Assembly: GCA_933228895.1 (NCBI GenBank)
Contig: OW121857.1
Coordinates: 76,379,672 to 76,443,671, forward strand
Direction: 5' to 3'
Source: Platycnemis pennipes
Taxonomy: Eukaryota; Arthropoda; Insecta; Odonata; Platycnemididae
Length of the DNA: 64,000 nucleotides
In this document: positions 35,523 to 45,925 of the stretch, piece by piece
How positions within the stretch are numbered: the stretch's first letter is position 1
How the letters are laid out: the number at the start of each line of letters is the position of its first letter
Program-made: the position numbers and the translations under genes
The notes under the pieces: model-generated
Seen by the model: the letters and a program-made list of their open reading frames with translations, nothing else
Databases searched by the model: none
What the model was told of the DNA's origin: nothing

Positions 35523-35699
35523 CGTGACGACAGGATCACGCTAAGTTCTACGTGGAAGCGGCTCTTCCGAAAGAATACAGACCCCGGGAAAGTTTCCGAA
35601 GATATAAACAATAGCGTTGCCGTACTCGAAGGACTAAGTGTCATGTGGACAAGGCTGAGTATGGGGGCCTTCTGAAGTCAGGGCCACCCCCCACCATCG

Positions 35700-35860
35700 A
35701 CAAGAGGAGGGGGAAAAGTTTGTTGGCCTGTCCTTATAAATACATCTTCGCTCTCCAATCTCGTTATACATACTGAAGATGCGCCCTGCAATGGGCACGA
35801 AAGCTCGAGCACAGACAGAGTGTCATACGCAGCTGTCCCTCGAAACCTATTATGACAGTA
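35700..35860 (+). mobile_element. Element D: hammerhead-like motif of Penelope-type terminal repeat
   Basis: CTGAAGA (35773-35779) and GAAA (35799-35802) are separated by 19 bases, in which GCCC (35783-35786) pairs with GGGC (35793-35796). The next position is a mismatch and then a G-C pair. GAAA is followed by the self-complementary GCTCGAGC. The following text (GACAGAGTGTCATACGCAGC then TGTCCCTCGAAA) aligns with the sequence after the equivalent boxes in element E (57609-57645: TGTGACGCAGCTGCC, then CGAAAG). Boundaries are estimated. Confidence 0.55.
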
Positions 35861-36499
35861 TGGTAAAGGCGAAATTCCTAACATAGCAATTATAATTACG
35901 CTTTTATGTAGATACTATTTAGTTACGGGTCTTCTGCGATGCATATCTAACATGTTTGCATTAAGTAATGGAATTTTACCCCTCAATTGCGTGTAAGTAG
36001 AGCACGTGCGGAGATCATTCGCCCCCTGCTACAAGCACTTGCGGCTGCTCGCAGGGCATGACGTGGGTGTGGATGTAAATCCATTACGGACAAAGTACGC
36101 AATCGTACTTGCTCCACTGACTCCATGTTCTGTTGCTGGCAGTTCCCCTAACCTCTTGATTAATTAATATTTGGCAATATCCATGGCGCCACTTAGTCAC
36201 GGACAAGATTTTAATTGGTATACTAACGAAAGAGGCAGCTGCAACGCATCATCTCCCTTAGGGCTACGTGAACTTCAGCTCTTCGCAACGTTTCGTAGCC
36301 GGGTCCTCGAATTTCCTTTTATTGCGCGTAAACAAAGATGTCACGCGAGATCATCAGGACGGAGGGGGGTAGCATGGCAACATGTGACGTCATCCCTAAC
36401 GAGGGCACTCAAGCGTGATCTTGCGTGACGATGGAAACGGGTGGTGGACTAAAAAAGAGTGTGACATCTTCTGTGGGCGAGGTCCACGGAACAAGGAGG
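35861..36499. other. No supported gene
   Basis: The 85-codon plus frame 36171-36428 lies in a GC-richer stretch with a perfect TGACGTCA (36385-36392) next to ATGGCAACATG. This could be a regulatory patch, but no gene start is identifiable. Confidence 0.4.
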
Positions 36500-36926
36500 A
36501 TACGTTTACGAGTTTGAATGAAGATGTTAGATATACATATATTAAAAACACCAGCGCATTATGCTAGATTCTATCAGGTACATTAGATTAGAGAGATATT
36601 GTCGTACCGATATATTTCAAATGTAATTTTTCCCCGTACTAATAGAGAGCACAATAGGCAGCTTAGCAGAGGGATAGTTAGGGGAAATATTTAGGAGTAG
36701 TCTGTAGTGCAATATGCATGTATTAACAACCAATCCCTTTATTACTACCTGAATACTAAACATGTAGCAGCATGTGGCCCATATTTTAGCATAATTCCAT
36801 GTTTACCCTAGTTGCATGCCAATAGTGCATGCAACTAGGGTAAACATGGATGTGTGGCAGGGGGTGATCTTCACCCCCTGCCACACATCCTCACGGTGGC
36901 TTGCAGGATATCGTAAATGTAGATGT
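36500..36926 (+). mobile_element. NLR-1 3' end with double terminal hairpin
   Basis: 36525-36700 is a decayed version of the 1-kb copy's C-terminus (GAAGATGTTAGATATACATA, AAAACACCAGCGCATTATGC, then TGTCGTACCGATA and GGGGAAATATTTAGGAGTAG). The 3'UTR follows, then two back-to-back perfect palindromes (36796-36850 and 36851-36887), and the terminal CACGGTGGCTTGCAGGATAT, CGTAAATGTAGATG. Stops and deletions throughout mean no usable frame remains. Confidence 0.8.
36796..36887. repeat. Two adjacent perfect hairpins at an NLR-1 3' end
   Basis: Hairpin 1: 36796-36819 pairs perfectly with 36827-36850 over 24 bp with a 7-base loop (CAATAGT). Hairpin 2: 36851-36867 pairs with 36871-36887 over 17 bp (TGTGTGGCAGGGGGTGA) with a 3-base loop. 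The second means the NLR-1 terminal motif is present once in reverse and once forward, touching. Confidence 0.9.
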
Positions 36927-37560
36927 AAGTGAAGGGGAGCTGAGGGCTAGAAAGACGGAGAGGAGGGGTTGAAGGCAAAAGGCGTTGGAGATGAAGGCAA
37001 TGGAACGGACGGGTTGAGAAAGGGAGAAGATTGAGATGAGAGAAACGGGAAGAGGGAAGGGGGGTAAGAAAACAGGCCGTGAGGAAGGGTGGACGAAGAG
37101 AGGGTGGAAGGGAAAGAGAGAGAGAGGATAATTGGCAAATGGGGAGACGTGAGGGACATGACAAGCGAGGAGAAGGAATGGTGAGGGGTTGGAAGGAGAT
37201 GGAAGAGGACTGGAGGGAAATAAAATGGAGGGAGGGGGGAGGAGGAGTGCGTCGCAGACGGCGGGGGTGTGCAAGTCCCTAGAATTTGGGGGGTGGGGGG
37301 TTGGAGAGTGAAGGAGGGGGAAGGTGGGTTTGCTGTCTCCTTAAGGGGAAAGTCCTCTTGAGGCATTCTGGTAGGAATGCCGTCGGGAGACGGCGGAAAA
37401 AAAATAAGATGCGAATTCGCTGTGAGAAGGGCGGTAGGAGGGACACGGTTTTTGGAAAACTTAATTTTGACCCCATCTCTCTTCTATCCCTTCCATCATC
37501 CCCTCTCTTTCATCCCTCCACGACTCGATTTTTGCGTGGCCAAGCTACTGGGCTGCGGGG
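36927..37560. repeat. Purine-rich (G/A) tract on plus strand
   Basis: 36925-37330 is GGAGG/GAGAG-rich, grading into mixed sequence by 37480. Overlapping minus frames (36871-37164, 36891-37274, 36947-37366) are P/S/L-rich, as expected from the complement, and a plus frame 37286-37663 spans its edge. No domain is seen. Confidence 0.6.
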
Positions 37561-38782
37561 GTGCATACCACATTTATTATCGCCATTTTCCGAAGAAAAT
37601 CTAAATAGCTCAAGGGGTGAATATTTTCAAACGCCGAGAATGGAGAATGGAAGTAGGGGTTAGCTTGATCGTTGGGATCATTCGGAAAAAAGCATCAACG
37701 AGGGATCAATGCCAATATCCAAAGAAATGTGCACGAAATTTGGCTAATAGGTTTTGCTTTGGGAAATTGCATTACTTCAAGTAAAATCCCGAAGGGCAGA
37801 TTATATGACTCACTTTCCGAAGTGTATAAAGGGGTCATTATCGCCTATCAGCTTCAGTGGTCACTTAGAAATATTTTATCTTAACGATAACGCCTACATT
37901 CCTTGGTTATCTTGAGATTTCTATTTTCCGCTTCCCATTCCGTCATTCATGTAGCTATAAAGCCCACACCTCTCCATTTGCGTAGTTACGTAACAACCGA
38001 CGTGAATCCTTGGTACGCAGGTGGACGCAATCATCGTAAATCAATAAAGTTAGTTTTAGCGATGCCAATGCTAATGCTTTCATATAATCATTAAATGTTG
38101 CTTTTCTCACTTTCCACGACCTCACTTGTTACGACTCAAATACCAAATACACTATATACACAAATAATCGTTAACTCGCCTGCTCCTAAGGGTGAAACTG
38201 TACAAATAAAAACTAAATATTTACAGGCAATTCAAAATATATCTGATTTAAAATACAAATGCATCAGAATTGACAAAGAAACAATGGCAGTTTTTCTTCT
38301 AGGCATACCAAATATTATCGCGACGTAGCGAACGGCCCAAAGCAGGTATTCATCGCATCAGAAAGCAAATTCAATACTTAGGGTATTAAAAAACGTTGGT
38401 GTGTACGAGTTTCAGACGTATCTCAGGTTTCGTTAAAGGTTATCAGAATAGGATAGTGGGAAAAAGTCCCAATCTAAGCGCTGAAAATGATTCAAAAGTA
38501 GAATGAAATGAAAATAATTTTATCTATAGCACTGCAAGTGTCCATGGGGATAGCATCACGGAGAACTACATCCAAAAGGATATAGTTTACGTAAAATGCT
38601 ACCGATGCCAAGCAAAATAGCCAAGACTTTTCTTTCACTCCGTGAAAGAAATCCAATAACGAGCCAAAAGCTAATGGCATTGCATCTGTTACGTACTGCC
38701 GCAGACGTTCTAGTTCACTCCCGGACTCTTGAAAAAGTATGAAAAAAGTTCATTTCAATCCCCAAGTTGAATAAACCTAGCA
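37561..38782. other. Nothing recognised
   Basis: Frames of 62-77 codons (plus 37672-37884, plus 38095-38328, minus 38492-38680) show no domain or splice support. AT-rich. Confidence 0.45.
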
Positions 38783-39664
38783 GTGGCATGGAGAGGAGAT
38801 AGGTTCCTCCTTTCTGCTGCAAATGCCCTTGTAGACTCGCTCAAGGACAGATTACCATCACATCCAATATATTTTCTGCGTAGCACGGTACCAATGCCAG
38901 GCGAAATTGCCAACTCTCTCCCTCTTTCACGACGGCCGTCACAAACTCCAAGCCACACGAGCAAACACATCCACACATTCGTTTTTCCAACCCACTCCCT
39001 CACCCCCTGCCACACACCGCCCGCAACCCCGCACTTTCATCCTCTCCGTCGCTCCGCCGCCACCACCGCTCCCCTCATCCCCACGGAGTCTCCACGACTG
39101 TTCTTGTCGCCCCGAGGAACTGTGCTCCCGGTCTATCTCCGGACTCCTCCTACTCCCTACTTTCATCTCCCTTTCACGCCACTTCCCGCCACCTGCTCCC
39201 TTCGTGCGTTTACATGTATATTATCCTCCGCCGACGCCCGTACAGCCTTCATCTCGCCGGCTCCCTCTACCTTCACTCCCCCCTTGACGCGCCTTTTCCC
39301 TCTGCGAGCAATTATCCATTTCACGCCTACGCCTACCTCCTCCGTCACCCGCTTCAATCAGCGTCCCATCTTCGCCTCCTGCGTCGCGCGAATGATCTCG
39401 AACCACCGCCGGGGATGGAAGCCGCGTCCTACCCCTACCGATGTGTTTTCTTTTTATCCGCGCCAGGCCCCGCCGTCATCTATTGGGCTCCCTGCGTTCC
39501 AGCACATCGAGGACGATAGGTGGATGAAGACACGAGCTGGCACCAATACCGACATCAGCAACGATTTCGCTCGGAATGCGCACGGTAAACATAAAGAGCA
39601 ATATTTCTATAGGTCCAAACTAAAATTCTCGATACTCTCCAACGTAAAGGAGGGGAAAACGTAA
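38783..39664 (+). CDS. Longest open frame (293 codons); doubtful protein
   Basis: This is the longest frame in the window, from ATG at 38783 to a stop at 39662-39664. The translation is rich in P, T, S, H and R with no signal peptide, membrane helix, zinc-finger or catalytic motif that I recognise. The last 55 residues (FQHIEDDRWMKTRAGTNTDI and onward) are more ordinary in composition. The region 38900-39440 is pyrimidine-rich and GC-elevated, and a second plus frame (126 codons) and minus frames (60-86 codons) are open over it, which is what stop-codon depletion by composition produces. The CACCCCCTGCCACACACC at about 39000 resembles the NLR-1 end motif. It could be an exon or a unique gene, but I think chance is more likely. 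Confidence 0.15.
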   Translation: MAWRGDRFLLSAANALVDSLKDRLPSHPIYFLRSTVPMPGEIANSLPLSRRPSQTPSHTSKHIHTFVFPTHSLTPCHTPPATPHFHPLRRSAATTAPLIPTESPRLFLSPRGTVLPVYLRTPPTPYFHLPFTPLPATCSLRAFTCILSSADARTAFISPAPSTFTPPLTRLFPLRAIIHFTPTPTSSVTRFNQRPIFASCVARMISNHRRGWKPRPTPTDVFSFYPRQAPPSSIGLPAFQHIEDDRWMKTRAGTNTDISNDFARNAHGKHKEQYFYRSKLKFSILSNVKEGKT

Positions 39665-39819
39665 TATTAGGATAGTAAGGCATCGGCTAGACCTGGTGGA
39701 ACAGTTTTGGTTTTAAGGGTTCTTGGGTAGCTTAGTCCATTAACGTGGGCGTAGTAGCAATGCCATTAGGAAAACAATTCCTCTGCCTAATCAGCCGTTT
39801 CCCAGCACAGGAGAGCGAG
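39665..39819. other. Spacer, nothing recognised
   Basis: Unmatched sequence between the long open frame and an NLR-1 copy. Confidence 0.4.
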
Positions 39820-40445
39820 AAGTCATTCAGGCGTGTTCAAAGGAGAACAACAAGATTTGTTAAAGGTCGTTGTAAATAAATGTATGTGTGACGAGTTTAA
39901 TAGAAGAACTAGGATGAGAATTACTCTCAAGACACAGACGTTAAGTAAACCGTTTAAGTAAATTTAACTTTGATATGCTTGCTGATGACGTTAGAAATAT
40001 ATTAAGAACCCTTACGTACTATGGTAAAGTTTATCACATAAATAAGACTATAAAGATAGATAGTCGTACCATGAGATTTAAAATGCTATTTTTCCGCGTA
40101 CTATGAGAGAACATAATAGGCAGCATAACAATGGGATAGGTAGATGAAATTGTTACTGTAGTGCACGAAGCGTGTTTTAGCATTACTAACCCATGTATGG
40201 TAGGGAAATACCGAGAAAAATATTTTGTGAAATTCCTTTCAAACCAGTCAACACTGCATAACTATGCACGTACTAACCATCTATTCGCACGTTACTTTAT
40301 CCTTAAATCTCTATTTATCATGTCTCTGTTAGGTAGTAGCGTGGTAGATTTTACTTGCATCTAAGTAGCACATGTTTGGTGGTCGTCACCCCCTGCCACA
40401 CACTCTCGCGACGGATCGCAGGGTATTACTTAGATATAGATGCAG
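39820..40445 (+). mobile_element. NLR-1 retrotransposon 3' end (plus, decayed)
   Basis: The RT tail starts at about 39830 (V-Q-R-R-T-T-R-F-V-K-G-R-C) and continues with broken frames: GATGACGTTAGAAATATATT corresponds to D-V-R-N-I-L, followed by R-T-L-T-Y-Y-G-K, I-D-S-R-T and an F-F end segment. The terminal motif is at 40371-40443 (GTTTGGTGGTCGTCACCCCC, then TGCCACACACTCTCGCGACG) ending in TTAGATATAGATGCA. Multiple stops are present. Confidence 0.75.
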
Positions 40446-40464
40446 TTGAACGGCTATCAAAAAT

Positions 40465-40870
40465 TTATAGCATAAGATGTGAAAAAATTTTAAGCATAGA
40501 TGTAAAGAGAAGTTTAGTGAAGACCTTGACATCGAACGTGGATCTGTAAGTATCTGTGATATTGTCTTTAAGAGAAGTTAACGATAAAACATTAGAACCT
40601 TTAGAAACGTGGGTAAGGAAGAAAGTGAAGAAAGTACAATGGACGGAAAGCTGGACAAACGAATAGGTGGTTTACTTAATTATGAGGGAGATAAGATTGT
40701 TTTCAGAAATTAGAAGAATTCAGAGTAGGTGGATGGAAGAGGAACTTAGGTTAATGAAATACTGAAGGCCACTATCGAGGATAGTATGTTACGTATGCGA
40801 GTGCGGGGAAGAAAGAAAAAGGTACTATGGATAGCATGAAGAAAGATAAGAAATATACCACCTAGAAGAA
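40465..40870 (+). mobile_element. NLR-3-related RT fragment (plus, strongly decayed)
   Basis: The plus strand reads V-K-R-S-L-V-K-T-L near 40500-40530 and, after a gap, ETWVRKKVKKVQWTESWTNE (about 40604-40665), then a stop and VVYLIMREIRLFSEIRRIQS RWMEEELRLMKY. These align block by block with NLR-3 (EMWVWRRMEKIKWVERKTND, E-V-L-E-L-V, RRRQKVWMEKVIKGDGVLKE). The G-R-G-R-R-R equivalent is R-V-R-G-R-K-K-K after a frameshift. It is older than the other NLR-3 copies and directly follows the NLR-1 tail. Confidence 0.65.
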
Positions 40871-41742
40871 AGAAAGAGCTTTGGTATGGAGCCGATTAAT
40901 GAATAAAATGCAAAGATAAGGAGCACTCCCTTAAAACCTGCCTCTACCTAGAACATCAATCAATAGATTTACACAATACCTATTTAAATGATACTTAATT
41001 TCAAATGCAACAATATTGAACCTAAAAAACCCATACTGCCTGTTAGTTCATCTCTTTGAAGAAGAAGATGCCACCTAATAAGTTACCAACGCACACAGGC
41101 CACATTCAAGTAAGTGGTATAGGAAGAAGTTAATACCGCGCCATTTACCAACTTACAACGTTCACACAAACTCTCACAATCAACATTATGTGCACACACA
41201 ACACCCGTTGGAGGTTCTCTAACCAGAAGACGATTCCTCCTAGCATGAGAGCAGCAGTGATTAATCCGGTGCGGGATTAATTCCTCCCTAAACTACTTAC
41301 TTTGAATGTGACACATTTGAGTTGCTATCGCATTAGGTTTCTCCTGTACAGAAAACCACTACCAAGCAGTATGGGTTCTTTTTTGGGATCATTTTGATAC
41401 TTTCAATCCCCACCATAGTTTGAGAGACATTGCCTACAGTTTACGGATTTCGTAGAATTTCATTCGTTTATATTTGTAATTCGCAAGGGGTTATCATTTG
41501 CGATGATTCACAATTAAACCTTTTTTTAGATCTTGACCCAAGGGTTTTGAGAACATTTAATTGCCTTTATGAGGCTGGAATTAGAATCTAGAAAATAAGG
41601 AAACACTCCCTTAGGACTTAGAAGACGAATAAAGAAAGATGAAATAAATATTTATTGGCCTTGCACATAGTTAGTCCACCAAGAACATACGAAACTATAC
41701 ATTATTATAGGAGCTCATACACAAATATTAATTAAGACCGTA
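40871..41742. other. Nothing recognised
   Basis: AT-rich, no frames above 60 codons of interest and no shared repeats. Confidence 0.5.
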
Positions 41743-42262
41743 ATCATCATCATCATCGGTCAGAAATTCTGCGATTCGTTTGATTCGATTCTTCTATTGG
41801 CCAACCTCTTTAGATTAACGTAGCTCCTCTCTTTTACATCCTTCTCAGCTTGCACCATATACCTCATACGAGGCCTGCCTTTTCCATTCTTTCCATTCAT
41901 TTCTCCCTCGACGATTGTCTTCATCAAGCCATCGTGTCTTAAGATGTGGCCCATTAAGTTGTCTCGTCTTCTATTTAAGGTTTTCAGTAGGCATCTCTTC
42001 TCTCCCACTCTTCTTAAGACTTATTCGTTTGTCACTCGATCGATCCATTCCATCTTCACCATTCTTCGGTAGCACCACATTTCAAATGCTTCCGGCCTGG
42101 ACTTCTCTGCTGCTGTTATTGTCCATGCTTCGCTGCCATATAGTAAAATGCTCCAGATGTATATACTAATGAAACGCTTTCTCACTTCCACGCTTGTATT
42201 TGCAGCTGTAAGCAGAATCTTCTTATGGTAACATGCCCTTTTCGCTTGGGCAATTCTATAAA
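41743..42262 (-). mobile_element. NLR-2 retrotransposon 3' end
   Basis: The (ATG)n tail is at 41743-41758. Sense frame 42008-41760 reads MGEKRCLLKTLNRRRDNLMG, HILRHDGLMKTIVEGEMNGK, then NGKGRPRMRYMVQAEKDVKE. The upstream frame 42278-42021 reads RIAQAKRACYHKKILLTAAN, TSVEVRKRFISIYIWSILLY, GSEAWTITAAEKSRPEAFEM and WCYRRMVKMEWIDRVTNE. A single frame break near 42010 (TTATTCG for a sense codon) separates them. It is one of the two best-preserved NLR-2 copies, truncated at nearly the same upstream place as the 3-kb and 10-kb copies. Confidence 0.85.
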
Positions 42263-43359
42263 ACCGTGATAACAACATAAAAATAAGTCGTATTATATCT
42301 TTTCGAGCGATAGCATTTCAATAATCAATCATTTTTGAGGACCAAAAGTGAATTAGTATTTTTCATGGAATTCGAAGGATCCCTCCATATCCTAGCGTCG
42401 TCAGCAAAAATATTTATTGAAGGTAGTGTTTTGATGTACCTACTGGAGCTATTAAATAATCTTGTGTCATTCAGGTTGCTACATTTGTATTTTTCTCCAT
42501 AGTTTGAAAAATCATGTGAGGAGATATGCTGTGAGATGTGCACTATGAGATGTTCACATTAGAGTCCATATAAGAAAGAAGCATGCATATATTCCCTTCC
42601 TTTTTTAACTTTCAGCCATCCTTGTCTGGCAACATATGGGGAAATATGGTAATATTTTTTAAAATTATAAATTAATCTTACACATATATTTAACTGCCAT
42701 TGAATCTTCACATTAATATTTTATGTGAGGTCATAGTAAACAAAGCAGCATTCATCAATATTGGGGAAAATTAGCAAGGATGCAATTCGCTTGCGGGTAT
42801 GGAAGGTTCTTATGAATTTTAGCTGGAAGAGTTTCATATTAAACTTAATTCAGAAGGCTAGCTCATGGTTGTGCCAAGAAAAGTTGGAGGTCAATATGGC
42901 CCCATAATTTTTAGCTGAGTTTTAATATAATATTTCTGCGTCACAAACTGTAATCTGTAACTAACTTACAATTAGAGCTTGATCCTTTACGGTAGGACGA
43001 TACCACCGAACGATAACATGGACGTAAAGGTCAAGAATTGAAATACTGAAAAAAGGAGTTGGAATGGAGTAGGATGAAGATAAAAAGGAGAGAACAAGTA
43101 ATAAACAAATCGTTGTGAGGGAGAGGAGAAATGTCTGCTGAAAGCTTAATTAAAGAGAAAGGTTGACTTAATTGGATAAGCCTTAAGGCGTTCTTTTCTG
43201 ATAAAGGCAATCGATTTGGGAAACTTGAATTGGAAGAATGGCATATACCTCATATGAGCTATATGGTGAAAGTGGTGAAGGATGTAATATAAATTGAAAG
43301 TGTAAATATGAAGAGGTGAGTTCTTATTGATTGAAATCAGGGTCGTTATACACAGTACC
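42263..43359. other. Nothing recognised
   Basis: Minus frames 42325-42543 and 43146-43367 (72-73 codons) have no domain. AT-rich. Confidence 0.45.
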
Positions 43360-43680
43360 GTATCCAAACATTCTCAGTCACATCAAGAGTTCCCCAGAGT
43401 AATGTAATAGGTCAGCTTCTATTTCCTCTATTCAGCAACGATTTAGGAACCATAGTTAGCATTAAGCTTAGACGTTGCAGAGAACGCGGTAGTGTATAGG
43501 GGTATATCAAATGAAGAAGATATGGAATCACTGAGCAAGGATTTAGATGCAATCTAAGAGTGGTGCGACAAATGACAGAACTAAACCTTAAAAAAAAATT
43601 GCCATTAATCTTAAAAGAGGAATAATTCGTTATAGCATTCGTATAACATAAGTAAAACGACAATTGAAAGAGTATTACAT
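43360..43680 (+). pseudogene. RT palm fragment of an NLR-1-like element
   Basis: The plus strand reads VTSRVPQSNVIGQLLFPLFS then NDLGTIV, which is the S-G-V-P-Q-G-S-V-L-G-P-L-L-F-L-L-F-I-N-D-L block (RT motif B), ending about 43450. In the next frame AENAVVYRGISNEEDMESLS then KDLDAI (from 43477) corresponds to the F-A-D-D-A catalytic block: the two aspartates read E-N, so the active site is lost. A stop follows, then EWCDK, the W-C-x-x-W-x-x-x-L-N block. It is the only piece in the window covering the RT catalytic centre. A frameshift, a lost D-D pair and stops mean it is dead. Confidence 0.7.
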
Positions 43681-44519
43681 AACATAGATGTAGATCAAAT
43701 ATCGAGGAGGGAGCTGCTTAAAAACATTTTTAAGATTGATACCGAGTGATAATTTAAAGAAAAGCAATGAGTTTCCTCATATTATATCATCATTAGGGAG
43801 ACACCATAAGGTCCAATATCAATCCAAGGCTACAAATACAATTCGTACTGAGCCAAAATATCATCATGGAGATAATACCTAAAGATCTGTAGAAAGCATT
43901 TCAGCGGCAGGGCACTGCTAGCATCAAAGTCCTATTACGCCTTCGAGACCAAATACACTCCGGAGCCATTTCCCTCTCTCTTAATCTTCCCCATCACATC
44001 CATTTCCTTCCTCTACTTGCAACTGTCCCGAACGACTGGACTGGAACACTTTACTGAAGTGACCCAGCGGGAGGGAAACGAACAGCAGGGTTGCTGTCTC
44101 AAGGCTGTCTCGTAGGAAGAGTAGATTAAAGGGAGTAGCAAAGGGATATCGAATTCTGAAAAACCTCCATCGACTGAGAAGAACTCAGACCATTTATTAC
44201 CATTGTCGATAGCACGATAAAGATTCGTGGGGCATTTGCGCTCCTCTAAAATAGAGGAACAAATGCTGACGGTGGTAATAATACAGCATATTGATCAACC
44301 AACACCTCAAAAGCAAAGGCAATATACCAACAGGCAAGAGAGAACTACCCACCTACTACCAACAGAGAACTCTGCTTCAGAAATAGAAAATTCCAAAAAT
44401 GACACCGTTTTTTGCGTTGTAGCATAAAAGCCACCCAAAGGGCTTATGACAAGGGGTTAACAGTCACAAAGCATGCACAGTATACGTACATGACTAAACA
44501 TAGGCAATGCCAATGTCTT
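43681..44519. other. No supported gene
   Basis: A 66-codon plus frame at 44227-44427 has no domain. 43970-44120 is mixed composition. No match elsewhere. Confidence 0.45.
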
Positions 44520-44787
44520 AGTATTATTTTCGGGAATTTCCGTGGCGTTAGCAGTGCTTTTGAAAACACTTTCACCCCTCATCTTGGGGGCGTCTTTAGA
44601 TTGAAAAGACATTTATCATTTATTTAATTTCGTTGCTATTTATTGATAAATAGCATACCTTTAATGCATAGGAACCAAAATTAAATAATTGCAAAATATC
44701 TTTTCGACCTGAAGACGCCCTAGAATGGAGTTTTATACTGTCATTAAAAACACTACAAAGTAAATGTAAATTCCCAAAAATAATATT
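44520..44787. repeat. Large inverted repeat, about 110-base diverged arms
   Basis: 44520-44631 (AGTATTATTTTCGGGAATTT ... GGGGGCGTCTTTAGATTGAA ... TTATTTAATTT) pairs with 44676-44787 at roughly 70 per cent identity by eye, with a 44-base spacer. Each arm is open in the matching frame and both read I-I-F-G-N at the start (plus ...LSIIFGNFRGVSSAF; minus ...LNIIFGNLHLLCSVF), so the arms descend from one sequence. Confidence 0.7.
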
Positions 44788-45769
44788 AAGCCATTGATTA
44801 AAATCTGTGAAAGACTTATAAGTAAATTCAATACAATACCACATAGGTATATATAGATTTGACCCCCAGACTGCATATAACAGTATGTAGTTATTTATAA
44901 TGTTTTTGGACGCGCTAACAGAATTTCTGATACGTATTTGGTCGCATTTTCTATTATGATCTCATTATATTGTAGGCGGTAAGAAAAACCTATCTGTACA
45001 GCAGTCACTACCGTCAGTCAGTACCGTTTTTTTCATTGAGTCCAGCGTAATACGCAGGTATCCCATTACATTCCTAACATCATCGGTCACCTTCAAATTA
45101 ACTTAAAAGATTCAGTTCAATTTAACTGACATGTGATAGCAATTCTCATTTGAGGTCTTCCAACCACCTAGCAACACTATCTAAATCATCATAACGATCT
45201 CACCCAATTCTTTCCAATCTAGTCAATAGATGCTTAAATTCCTTTATCAAAACTAGTCAAAAGATGCCGACGAAAAACCTTTTTTTTTATTCAAGAGCAT
45301 GTTTATTATTTTTCATTTGCAACGTAGCCAGATAGGCTAGAAGGCTAAAATCATCAAGACATTTCCCATCGTACAGGGATATGGTGTTGTGTCAGTTAAT
45401 ACTGTTAAAACCTAACATCCCTACCCCTGGATTTTTGATTGCGTCTATTTTCCAATTTGCTCAAAACATGTTTCTTTTCACTGAAAATCCTGAAGTAAGT
45501 AAGTACGTACACACTTTGAATGTTAAGTTAATGAATGAGTCAAGTAAGAATGTATGTGTGTAGACTTGTCTACTGCAATGATAGAGCCTGGGAGCAAAAA
45601 TAATAGGATCTTTTATTATGAGCACCTAATGCACCTGCATCTCACGCCCGGAGCACCTCTCTGCACTCAGGTTATAACTTCTCCAGCGTCCCACACCCTA
45701 CAAAACCCAGCAAAGAATATCTTGAAGCATTCATAGCGTATTATCTGAGTGACTCCACGGTTTATCACG
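44788..45769. other. Nothing recognised
   Basis: AT-rich. Plus frames 45381-45563 and 45554-45736 (60 codons each) lack domains. Confidence 0.5.
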
Positions 45770-45925
45770 GATTCTCCACCAGGTTTGGTACTTCAGGGTT
45801 GACGTTTCGATAGACAACTAATCCTTCGTTTTCGGGGCGATAGCTGAATGACTGCAACCAACGCCCTGAAGACGATGGTACTGTATCAAAACGTCGACTC
45901 TCAAGACCTATCCAGAAGGAAAACC
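45770..45925. mobile_element. Foldback element C with hammerhead-like core
   Basis: The left arm (about 45774-45816, TGGTACTTCAGGGTTGACGT then TTCGATAG) and right arm (about 45884-45918, ATCAAAACGTCGACTCTCAA) are inverted repeats. The right arm carries CTGAAGA (45866-45872), a short GAT/ATC pair and AAAAC where GAAAC is expected (45888-45892). The left arm, read in reverse, keeps ATCGAAACGTC, i.e. the GAAA box intact, but its first box is degraded. Together the two arms retain the boxes of one ancestral motif. Confidence 0.5.

Noticed and set aside
38996..39030. NLR-1 end motif inside the long open frame (CACCCCCTGCCACACACC)
   Set aside because: Only the C-rich core matches; the CGGTGGC and GATGTA parts are absent and the region is C-rich anyway.
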